Source: a virus
IMG/VR virus record: IMGVR_UViG_3300047496_000109
Location: 1-33,357 of that record
Length of the DNA: 33,357 bases
Reading direction: 5' to 3' (one strand)
The notes under the pieces were generated by a model, which did not search any database, had not been told where the DNA came from, and saw nothing but the letters and a program-made list of their open reading frames with translations. The position numbers and the translations under genes are program-made. This document shows, in pieces, positions 26,918 to 33,357 of this stretch. The first letter of the stretch is position 1, and each line of letters starts with the position of its first letter.

Positions 26918-29110
26918 TCAATCATTGCCCTTCTTGTTCTTTGCTATTTGCCTATCGTTTTCCAGTTTGCCTTCGTGTTTGTGTACGTCAGCTAAAATAT
27001 TTGCGATCTTTGCCGTAAAATCTAAATCAGTTTTCTTGTGGTCAAGGTCATGCACAATAGTGGCCTTATGCAAATCTAATTGATGGTCAACTAAATTCAA
27101 TTGGTTTTCTTGTTGCACTTTTTGCGCGTCCATCATTAACTTGGCTTTTTCAATATCTAATTTTTGTTGGTCATTTGCAATCTTTTGTGCATCAAGTTGT
27201 AAGCGTTGCTGTTTCTCTTGCATTTCCATTTGCATCATTTGTTGTTGTGGATTAGGCTGCGGCGGTGGTGGTGGTTCGCCCGCTTCTTTAGCTAAAATCT
27301 CAGGTGGTACTAATGTTTTAAACCGTTCGGCTATTTGCGGCATAAATTGTACATCTAAGTTCTTAGCCCATAGATCAGCAACCAATGGGAACACTTGTTC
27401 TGGATTTGCTGCAATAGATTGTTGCAAAAACTCAAGCGCCACTTCTTTTTGTACGGCAAAAGATGGGCCTGTATCTATTTCAATATCATAATCGCCAGCT
27501 GTCATTTGGTTTTCCATATCACCATCAGATGTTTTCTTATTTAATGTAATCGTTTGTGAGCTTCCATCTTTTTTAGATATATTGACGTTACGTTCATCAT
27601 TACCATAAATGTAGGGCAATAAATCTAATACGACTCGCCCCGCTTGCTCAATAGCTTGGTTTAAATTATCAAAATAAACATAAGCCGACATGCTTGATTC
27701 TAATTTACGTTCACGTCTAGCAGTCCCAGATATATCTTTACCTTGCAATTGGTCATTTTCACTCACGCCTAATATTTCGCGAATATCCATGGTAGCGCGT
27801 TGAAAGTTTTGCATCAGTGCGGGCGATAAATCCCACGGCGGCTGTTTAATAGGCATTTGCCCTGTCTTAGGATCAGGCTTTGCCATTAACGCACCCATTT
27901 GCAATTCAGGGTTACGCCATTGCTGTTCATATCCAATAATATTATCGGGTGTTGCTAGCCATTGTTCGCGGCGACGGTTTTTAACTTCCGCTGCAATTTC
28001 CGAACCAAAATAATTTACGCATTTTTGTGCATCTCGTGCTTCATGAATAAATGAACGACTGTATTGTTGTCCTTGAATAAAATAACTATCACCGTCCACA
28101 AAAATAATCGGCAAGCATTTAGAAGGCCAACGCATAAAATCAATGATTTGGTTTTGCAACAACCGATAATGCATGATGTAATAATCTTGCGTTTGACGCG
28201 TACTAATAATGCGTGGCATTTCTTTCATAATAATGCCACCGACAATCGAACCTTTGACCAGTTCTTTTTGTTCTTTAAATAATTTCTGTAAATTGTCCCA
28301 TTCTTTATCTGTCACGACTTGGCCATTAGATAATTGATGAATAGTCAATGGAAACCATTCTTTGACAAAATAATCACAAATGACAATCGTATCGCGTGAT
28401 TGGATTTCAAAATCTAATAAAGTGAATGGGTCTGAATAACTGACAGGGTTAGTGATGTAGGGATAGGTTGCATCAAATTCTTTTCGCCCAAACGTATAAT
28501 TACGCGCACAAAAATCACCATCACCTTTGTGTGGTTTAATGGCTTTAGGGTCAAAGAAGGTGCGTATTGGGTCAGTGATCATATCGAATTTAATGATCTT
28601 GTTAAAACTGCGTGGGTTTTCATAATCAATGCAAACTTGGAATGCACCAAATCCCATGGTCAATGCTGATTTAAAAGCTGTCTGATAAACTAAATCATTT
28701 TGCGATTGATAAGAAATAGTCCTCACTAAATCCGCGCGCAAATCAATTTGTTGTTGCGTAGATTTTCCCGTCAACGAACGCACAATTAAATCAGGTTTGT
28801 TTTTACGTTGTTCGCCAACAGTCTTTTTAATTTCAGGATAGATTTTGTTAAACGTCATGGCGGGTTTAAACAATCGCGTAAACTCTGAACGCTCAACCGC
28901 TGTCCATTGGTCGCGTAAACAAAAGTTCATATCATCTTTACCGCGGACAATGTTCTCATTAAAAAATGAGTTCCACGTTTCGATGTTTTCTTTCGCAGAA
29001 TCTAAGACACTCCCTTCGTCTATGCCCGCTTTGTTTAATTGCTCGACTCGTCGGTCTTCCAATTCGTTAATGTCATCCAATGACATTTCCGTGTCGTTTG
29101 TCATATCCAT
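26918..29110 (-). CDS. Portal protein, P22 gp1-like
   Basis: The 730-aa protein is almost exactly the size of P22 portal (725 aa). Typical features: SAKENIETWNSFFNENIVRG, then NFCLRDQWTAVERSEF, GEQRKNKPDLIVRS, YRLLQNQIIDFMRWPSK and a helical C-terminal barrel-like tail with PPPPPQPNPQQQ and long Gln/Lys/Asp-rich helices. The portal forms the dodecameric DNA channel of the capsid vertex and receives the terminase. AGGA precedes the ATG. The MTase gene upstream overlaps its start by 38 bases. It is followed by the control region instead of directly by scaffold. Confidence 0.88.
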   Translation of the reverse strand: MDMTNDTEMSLDDINELEDRRVEQLNKAGIDEGSVLDSAKENIETWNSFFNENIVRGKDDMNFCLRDQWTAVERSEFTRLFKPAMTFNKIYPEIKKTVGEQRKNKPDLIVRSLTGKSTQQQIDLRADLVRTISYQSQNDLVYQTAFKSALTMGFGAFQVCIDYENPRSFNKIIKFDMITDPIRTFFDPKAIKPHKGDGDFCARNYTFGRKEFDATYPYITNPVSYSDPFTLLDFEIQSRDTIVICDYFVKEWFPLTIHQLSNGQVVTDKEWDNLQKLFKEQKELVKGSIVGGIIMKEMPRIISTRQTQDYYIMHYRLLQNQIIDFMRWPSKCLPIIFVDGDSYFIQGQQYSRSFIHEARDAQKCVNYFGSEIAAEVKNRRREQWLATPDNIIGYEQQWRNPELQMGALMAKPDPKTGQMPIKQPPWDLSPALMQNFQRATMDIREILGVSENDQLQGKDISGTARRERKLESSMSAYVYFDNLNQAIEQAGRVVLDLLPYIYGNDERNVNISKKDGSSQTITLNKKTSDGDMENQMTAGDYDIEIDTGPSFAVQKEVALEFLQQSIAANPEQVFPLVADLWAKNLDVQFMPQIAERFKTLVPPEILAKEAGEPPPPPQPNPQQQMMQMEMQEKQQRLQLDAQKIANDQQKLDIEKAKLMMDAQKVQQENQLNLVDHQLDLHKATIVHDLDHKKTDLDFTAKIANILADVHKHEGKLENDRQIAKNKKGND

Positions 29111-29888
29111 ATATTTTTGTCCTATCTTCCTTGATAGCTTTTTTATGTGTGAATTCTTCCCATCGCTTGATAATTATATCACAATAATTAGGTAATATTT
29201 CCATCATAAAGCAATGCCTATTTAAATTTTCGCAAGCGATTAGAGTTGAACCTGAACCGCCGAATAAATCAAGAATAATATCGCCAGTTTTAGATGAATT
29301 AATACAGGCTATTTCAGCCAATTTAACAGGTTTCATTGTTGGATGTAGATTAGATGATTTGATTTTTGGGCAATCCCATACTGTACTTTTATTTCTACCA
29401 CCAAACCATTGGTGTTTTTTACCTTTATAACCATACCAGCATATTTCGTGCTTCCAGTGGTAATCAGCGCGCCCAATAACAAACGTTGATTTATTCCAGA
29501 TAAGTTGTGATTGTACATGCCATCCAGAATCAATAATTGCTTGCAAAATCGCTGCGCCTTGAAGGAGCGTCGGAGACCATACATAGATTGAACAAACATT
29601 GGAAACAATTGCAGCATTACTTAATGCCAATTGAATAAATTCTTTATGATCATTGCCTTTTTTATCATCATTAGCTATTGGTTCAAATTTTCTATTTTTC
29701 CCTCTTTTATCTATTGAAATATATTGTCCTTGCTTAAAAGCAACGCCATAAGGCGGATCTGTAAAAACCATATCAGCTTTTTTTCCATCCATCATCTTTT
29801 CAACATCATCAATCATTATTGAATCGCCACACATTAACCGGTGATTTCCTAATATCCATATATCACCTTTTTTAACATTGTTGTCCAT
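29073..29888 (-). CDS. DNA methyltransferase, beta class (N6-adenine or N4-cytosine)
   Basis: Motif IV DPPY at residues 44-47 (VFTDPPYGVAF) precedes motif I at 206-215 (LDLFGGSGST), the order of beta-class amino-methyltransferases, with HPTMKPVKL at 182-190 in the usual place just before motif I. The 271-aa length suits a complete small orphan enzyme. It uses S-adenosylmethionine to methylate adenine or cytosine amino groups and probably protects phage DNA from host restriction. There is no restriction partner nearby. It lies between terL and portal, where P22 has no gene. The target sequence cannot be read from the protein. Confidence 0.88.
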   Translation of the reverse strand: MDNNVKKGDIWILGNHRLMCGDSIMIDDVEKMMDGKKADMVFTDPPYGVAFKQGQYISIDKRGKNRKFEPIANDDKKGNDHKEFIQLALSNAAIVSNVCSIYVWSPTLLQGAAILQAIIDSGWHVQSQLIWNKSTFVIGRADYHWKHEICWYGYKGKKHQWFGGRNKSTVWDCPKIKSSNLHPTMKPVKLAEIACINSSKTGDIILDLFGGSGSTLIACENLNRHCFMMEILPNYCDIIIKRWEEFTHKKAIKEDRTKIYGYDKRHGNVIG

Positions 29889-29906
29889 AAACCATCCTGG
29901 TTAATA

Positions 29907-30134
29907 TTATCTAACTAATGAAACACGCTTTCCATAATTAGGGTCTAAGTGTTTGTATTTAAAATCAGGGTTTAATATCCATTGTTTAACAAATATCTTG
30001 CTTGTGTGGTGTGACCCACCAATCACGCAATCAATGTATTTCCATGTGGTCTTATCTTCAAACTCATACTTCCAATATGGCTGTAATGGTGGTCTGCTTG
30101 GTTCTATGCGTCTATTTTTTCTCGTCCGTGCCAT
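29907..30134 (-). CDS. Small basic hypothetical protein, 75 aa
   Basis: The ATG directly follows the previous stop (TAAATGG). It starts MARTRKNRRIEPSRPPLQPY and contains a block YEFEDKTTWKYIDCVIGGSH and a basic end (YGKRVSLVR). It has aromatic and basic residues throughout, suggesting a small nucleic acid-binding or head-associated protein. It is part of the three-gene insertion between terL and portal. Function unknown. Confidence 0.6.
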   Translation of the reverse strand: MARTRKNRRIEPSRPPLQPYWKYEFEDKTTWKYIDCVIGGSHHTSKIFVKQWILNPDFKYKHLDPNYGKRVSLVR

Positions 30135-30284
30135 TTATGATCCCTTATTCATTGTACGAAAAAACAGTTCTTCATCTTTCAAGCATGTGGGTTTTTCGTC
30201 TTGTTCTTTTTTAGTCACAATCCCAGGCACTTGACGTTTAATATCGTCCAGTCCTTGATTCACTAACTTGTCATCGGTGTGCAT
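30135..30284 (-). CDS. Small hydrophilic hypothetical protein, 49 aa
   Basis: The frame begins at an ATG at 30284, 11 bases after the terL stop, and ends next to the following ATG. It starts MHTDDKLVNQGLDDIKRQVP and ends DEELFFRTMNKGS, a small charged protein. Tight spacing on both sides supports a real gene. Function unknown. Confidence 0.55.
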   Translation of the reverse strand: MHTDDKLVNQGLDDIKRQVPGIVTKKEQDEKPTCLKDEELFFRTMNKGS

Positions 30285-30294
30285 ATAATTATTC

Positions 30295-31857
30295 CTAATT
30301 GAAGATACGAAGAATCGGGTTATACATATCTATTGTACTCTGCGTAAACTTTTCTTTGGTAATATTTTCTGAGGCTAATTCCAAGCAAGCATAACCTAGC
30401 CCATCCATAGGATGACTAGACATATTTTTTTCTGGCTTATCCTTATATCTTTCTTCGCCTGATACAGCCAAACGTTTATAAATATAATCTTTTACAAATC
30501 CACGGTATAATGTTGGACAATTTGATCTTGAAAGTAATAATGCTGGTTTACCATCAATCATCTTATTTAAAAAGAACCTTACCGATCCGATCCTTGGTTC
30601 AATATCATTTGTTCTTGCGGCTATTGTTTTAATACCTAATGAATTTAATTCACCTATACATGACATTTCTTCCATAATTTCATTTCTTGAATTTCCGGCT
30701 GGATCAGCATACGAAAACCATTTAGGACAATATGGAAAATCTCTTTTAATAGAAGGTATAAGTATCATTTCTGCAAAAGTTCTTATACCCATATCTTGAC
30801 TAACATATTCTTTTAATATTAATAATTGTCCCCTAGCTGTTATTTGCATAACAACACATGCAGGTGTTAATCCAAAATCTATTCCCAAATAAAGGGGTTC
30901 TCCTTGAATAGCTTCTATTTTTTCCACAGCATGTAAATCAGAATTAAATTCAGGATATACACGCTTACCAAAGCCAACACTTCCATATTCGCCAAGACAA
31001 AATACTTTAATGAAGTCTTCCGTTTGGCCTTCGGCTAATTTTAAATAATAATCTTGTGCAAGGTTGGCGTAGTTATCGCACTGTGGGTTTTGATACCACC
31101 GGTTATCATCATCTTTTAATAGTCCTGGCGGTTGCTTAAATATCTTGTAACTATCCAATGATTTAATTTCAAAGTCTTTGTAAATCCAATGGTCTACGTC
31201 TGGCGGGTTAGTATCAGCAATAATGCCTGACCAGTAAGGCTCTGGGCAAAATGAATAGGATGGATAGCGACGGTTCACACGGCCTTTTAAATGCGAGAGT
31301 GCGCCCTGTGGCACTTCGGATAATTCATTGATATAACAACCAGTGAGTTCCAATGATTTAATCTTCCTTAAATCTTCTTCCCTGTCTAACGCAATAAATA
31401 TTAGTTCCAGTTCGACGATGCCATGACCATCATTAAACGTATGCTCATAAGTGAGTAGAGGCTTTTGTCGTTTGTGTATGTCGCCGAGATCACCGAACCA
31501 CTGGAGCCAGGTCTGTAAGGTAGTACTTGATAGCTCACCGCTGGTATTTCTAACGATCCCCCACCTTGCACGTCGCCGTCCGTTGTACCAAACTGGCATT
31601 GAACAGGCGTGGCGTACAATGTGATTAACGCAGAGTGTACTTTTTCCACTTCCATAAGGCCCCATAACAAGCTTAACAAAGCTATTATCTGCATGAAAAA
31701 GATAGCCTGTAGGAGTCGGCACGTATATTTTATCGTTGTGGGTTGCATAAATAACCGTATCCGTTTGATTAAATTTAATGTGTTGTGAGTCACGCAATTG
31801 TTGTGAGGCTAATAAAATCCTAGACTGCTTGAGTGCATCCTTTAATATCGCCGACAT
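30295..31857 (-). CDS. terL: Terminase large subunit, P22 gp2-like
   Basis: The 520-aa protein has the ATPase Walker A GPYGSGKST at 66-74 and a Walker B-like CYINELSEV block near 174-182. The nuclease domain shows Asp327 in LGIDFGLTPA, Asp385 in YADPAG and Asp485 in HPMDGLGYA, the three acidic residues expected of RNase H-type terminase nucleases. It cuts concatemeric DNA and pumps it into the procapsid. Size is near P22 gp2 (499 aa). The start lies inside the end of the zinc-ribbon gene. Headful packaging is expected from the family. Confidence 0.92.
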   Translation of the reverse strand: MSAILKDALKQSRILLASQQLRDSQHIKFNQTDTVIYATHNDKIYVPTPTGYLFHADNSFVKLVMGPYGSGKSTLCVNHIVRHACSMPVWYNGRRRARWGIVRNTSGELSSTTLQTWLQWFGDLGDIHKRQKPLLTYEHTFNDGHGIVELELIFIALDREEDLRKIKSLELTGCYINELSEVPQGALSHLKGRVNRRYPSYSFCPEPYWSGIIADTNPPDVDHWIYKDFEIKSLDSYKIFKQPPGLLKDDDNRWYQNPQCDNYANLAQDYYLKLAEGQTEDFIKVFCLGEYGSVGFGKRVYPEFNSDLHAVEKIEAIQGEPLYLGIDFGLTPACVVMQITARGQLLILKEYVSQDMGIRTFAEMILIPSIKRDFPYCPKWFSYADPAGNSRNEIMEEMSCIGELNSLGIKTIAARTNDIEPRIGSVRFFLNKMIDGKPALLLSRSNCPTLYRGFVKDYIYKRLAVSGEERYKDKPEKNMSSHPMDGLGYACLELASENITKEKFTQSTIDMYNPILRIFN

Positions 31858-32002
31858 ATTTTTTAACGTCCATGTGTTCTTTTGTCGTGTATCTTCCCTT
31901 GCAATCTAAACACTCACGCCGCCTGACCGTGGCATTTTCATTTTCATGGTGGCGCGTATAAATCACTTTGCTATCCAGTGAACCGCAACGTAAACATTGC
32001 AT
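31820..32002 (-). CDS. NrdR-like zinc-ribbon protein, 60 aa
   Basis: C3-x2-C6 and C31-x2-C34 frame VIYTRHH...VRRRECLDC, and RYTTKE follows. This closely follows the N-terminal zinc ribbon of NrdR, the ribonucleotide reductase repressor (CPFC ... VRRRRECLxC ... RFTT), but the ATP-cone domain is missing. It might bind DNA as a truncated NrdR mimic and alter nucleotide-reductase control, or act as a late regulator of the Ogr type. The start overlaps the previous stop (TGATG), and its end overlaps terL by 38 bases. Confidence 0.72.
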   Translation of the reverse strand: MQCLRCGSLDSKVIYTRHHENENATVRRRECLDCKGRYTTKEHMDVKKYVGDIKGCTQAV

Positions 32003-32172
32003 CACTTTGCATCCAACACTTCATTTAATACTTGATCACGATGCGTAATGCGCGCACGTCTGTTGGTGGGATGTGGTACGGTTTGATTGCCATAATACAT
32101 TGGCTTTGGAAGTTCGGCTTTTTCGTCCATGCTCATATCTAACGCTGGCGCTTTATCAGTAAACTCAGTCAT
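32002..32172 (-). CDS. Small hypothetical protein, 56 aa
   Basis: AAAGGAGTG precedes the ATG at 32172. The product begins MTEFTDKAPALDMSMDEKAE and has a central proline/basic stretch (TVPHPTNRRARITHRDQV). It is soluble with no membrane segment. It lies between two small genes in the terS-terL interval with one-base coupling to the zinc-ribbon gene. Function unknown. Confidence 0.6.
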   Translation of the reverse strand: MTEFTDKAPALDMSMDEKAELPKPMYYGNQTVPHPTNRRARITHRDQVLNEVLDAK

Positions 32173-32173
32173 G

Positions 32174-32356
32174 CTATTTCACTCCTTTGCGAACGCCTCT
32201 CAATGTTCTATGTCCTAACACGCGGTTGGCTTTAGCGTCAATCTTTTCTTCACTGGCCTTTGATAGCTTGCCTTTCTTCACCATTTGCGACGCACGCGCT
32301 TTGGCGTTCGCTGCATGGCTTTTATTAGTCCGTTTTGCTGCATTCAGTTTTGCCAT
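32174..32356 (-). CDS. Small highly basic protein, 60 aa
   Basis: GGAAG precedes the ATG. Lys, Arg, Ala and Ser dominate: KLNAAKRTNKSHAANAKARA, then SKASEEKIDAKANRVLGHRT and a basic end GVRKGVK. It overlaps terS by 32 bases. The composition suggests DNA binding, perhaps at the packaging stage, but no fold can be assigned. Function unknown. Confidence 0.6.
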   Translation of the reverse strand: MAKLNAAKRTNKSHAANAKARASQMVKKGKLSKASEEKIDAKANRVLGHRTLRGVRKGVK

Positions 32357-32753
32357 GGTTGCTTCCTTTTTGTTCAGCCAGTTTTAAGATGTTGTTTGCT
32401 AGTTCTTTGATCATATCACTATCAACGCCGTATTCGTCACGATAGACGCGTTCGAGAAACCATTGCAATGCTGTAAAGTTTTTGGGTCTTGTTAAGAGTA
32501 CAGTGACGGTTCCACCGGCTATTTCTGCTCGTTTATTTGCATATTCAGTATAAAGCTGTGCAAATGGAGAGCTGATATTAGCATGTGCTTCATCATGCCC
32601 ACGTTTAATCCATTCATCGAAAGTACGAGGATGGACCATGGCGATAGCGGCGATGTGGTTTTGTACATAGCCTTTCTCAATAGATGAAATGATCTTTTTA
32701 TGGACCTCTGGTGTCAGCTTTGAATGGAAGCCAGATGGATTTGCTTTGCGCAA
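32325..32753 (-). CDS. terS: Terminase small subunit
   Basis: The product (142 aa) has a helix-turn-helix pattern near the N-terminus: LTPEVHKKIISSIEKGYVQN then IAAIAMVHPRTFDEWIKRGH, as in DNA-recognition domains of small terminases. The rest is helical with an Ala/Val segment and TALQWFLERVYRDEYG. The start is a TTG at 32753, chosen because AAAGGA lies nine bases upstream and no in-frame ATG fits near it. It recognises the packaging site and partners TerL. First gene of the late operon. Confidence 0.78.
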   Translation of the reverse strand: MRKANPSGFHSKLTPEVHKKIISSIEKGYVQNHIAAIAMVHPRTFDEWIKRGHDEAHANISSPFAQLYTEYANKRAEIAGGTVTVLLTRPKNFTALQWFLERVYRDEYGVDSDMIKELANNILKLAEQKGSNHGKTECSKTD

Positions 32754-32775
32754 TTGTGCAATTCCTTTGCAAAAT

Positions 32776-32796
32776 AATGTTCAATTATCAAACATT
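32776..32796. promoter_or_regulatory. Operator-like dyad before terS
   Basis: AATGTT-CAATTATCA-AACATT is a perfect six-base inverted repeat. It is in the 155-base divergent region between terS and the early run. On the minus strand a TTGCAT (in TTTGCATTGG) lies 17 bases from GAGAAT, a weak candidate for the late promoter, with this dyad just downstream. Confidence 0.45.
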
Positions 32797-32839
32797 CTCA
32801 CTTATTTTTGCGACCAATGCAAATATATTTAAAAAAGTA

Positions 32840-32867
32840 TTGCGTAATATCAATTATGTGATATAAT
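32840..32867 (+). promoter_or_regulatory. Early promoter with extended -10 and dyad
   Basis: TTGCGT (32840-32845), 16 bases, then a perfect TATAAT (32862-32867) with TG one base before it. ATATCA (32848-32853) and TGATAT (32859-32864) form an inverted repeat over the spacer and -10, a typical repressor site. It drives the early plus-strand run that crosses the junction. Confidence 0.72.
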
Positions 32868-32908
32868 TTTTTTATTGAAACGAACACTAACTACTAGGAA
32901 ATAAGAAA

Positions 32909-33058
32909 ATGTTAAATAGAAAAGAATTTATCGAAACACGCACAAAAGAAAAAGCGCAAGAAGAAGCACCTTGGGCTTGTAAATTGGTGAGAACTTATGG
33001 TGGTTATTTAGCGTTTGAAAGCATGGACGATTTTAAAGAATGGAAAAATCAATTTTAA
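32909..33058 (+). CDS. Small hypothetical protein, 49 aa
   Basis: The first gene after the early promoter. It starts MLNRKEFIETRTKEKAQEEA and ends ESMDDFKEWKNQF, a short charged, probably helical protein. Its start region (32906-32924) is identical over 19 bases to that of the next gene at 33090. TAGGAAATAAG serves as the ribosome site. First genes after an early promoter often act on the host. Function unknown. Confidence 0.6.
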   Translation: MLNRKEFIETRTKEKAQEEAPWACKLVRTYGGYLAFESMDDFKEWKNQF

Positions 33059-33089
33059 ATAAAATAACTTTAAAACTTGGAGATATAAA

Positions 33090-33281
33090 ATGTTAAATAG
33101 AAAAGTTATCGGAATAGTCACCCAAAGTACTGACCCTTATGTTCCATTAAATGAAAAATGCGTAATATGGATAAACAAAAAATATGAAGTATATGGCGTC
33201 CATAGAATATCCGACGGCGCAGGTACTTATTTATTTAGTAGCCATGATCGTAAAAATACATTTTATAAAATAACTGACTAA
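33090..33281 (+). CDS. Small beta-rich hypothetical protein, 63 aa
   Basis: Starts MLNRKVIGIVTQ after GGAG. It has several short strands (VIWINKKYEVYGVHRI, GTYLFSSHD) and looks like a small beta-barrel or SH3-like unit. Its stop at 33281 equals position 51 on the other side of the circular overlap. The gene and the leader before it resemble the neighbours at 32909 and 78. Function unknown. Confidence 0.65.
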   Translation: MLNRKVIGIVTQSTDPYVPLNEKCVIWINKKYEVYGVHRISDGAGTYLFSSHDRKNTFYKITD

Positions 33282-33357
33282 TAAAACTAAACTTGGAGTA
33301 TAGAAAGATGTTAATAAAATTTATAACAAAAACAGATGCCCGCACATTTTATGAAAA
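33231..33357. repeat. Terminal direct repeat, right copy (circular junction)
   Basis: Identical to bases 1-127. It contains the end of the gene at 33090 and the first 50 bases (from 33308) of the gene given at 78-290. One copy should be removed to obtain the 33,230-bp circle. Confidence 0.95.

Noticed and set aside
1-33357. CRISPR array, tRNA genes or insertion sequences
   Set aside because: No regularly spaced repeats with unique spacers, no cloverleaf sequences and no transposase seen.

Overview
The window looks like one complete circular genome of a tailed phage. Its first 127 bases recur exactly at its end, so the unique circle is 33,230 bp and a gene cluster runs across the junction. 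The head and short-tail genes have the families, order and sizes of phage P22: small and large terminase, a portal of about 730 aa, scaffold, P22-type coat, gp4-like tail accessory factor, gp10-like stabilisation protein, three DNA-ejection proteins, then tail fibres. This is therefore a P22-like podovirus. The AT-rich sequence, Shine-Dalgarno sites, Red-beta/RecT-type annealing protein and T4-type endolysin point to a Gram-negative, probably gammaproteobacterial host. I cannot name the host. I see no integrase, CI/Cro repressor, polymerase, helicase, tRNA or CRISPR.

Layout. The minus strand from 32753 down to 13086 carries the virion genes: terS, three small genes, terL, two small genes plus a DNA methyltransferase, portal, a 560-bp control region, scaffold, coat, head completion and tail. 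The minus strand from 4017 down to 1104 carries a lambda-O-like replication protein, an HNH protein, a VRR-NUC nuclease, a terminator, then the lysis genes. Plus-strand runs are 32909 to 1107 (across the junction; small early genes), 4288 to 11787 (annealing protein, Gp157-like protein and many small membrane or unknown proteins) and 12570 to 13089. A short minus-strand island (12483 to 11768) carries a His/Lys-rich protein and a ribbon-helix-helix plus membrane-protein pair.

How it may work. Promoters with TG-extended -10 boxes appear to drive the early plus-strand runs. The replication gene has origin-like repeats inside it, and upstream of it a divergent promoter plus terminator that could make a small RNA, an arrangement like lambda O/oop. 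The late genes read leftward from terS, with a second likely promoter between portal and scaffold beside repeated TGCCCT boxes. The lysis genes sit behind an intrinsic terminator, which suggests read-through control.

Most unusual items: a family of five or six small paralogous helical proteins in the early run; the portal-scaffold control region with its G-rich repeat; the oop-like RNA; reused translation-start leaders before early genes; an NrdR-like zinc ribbon between terS and terL; and an exported protein of unknown role.
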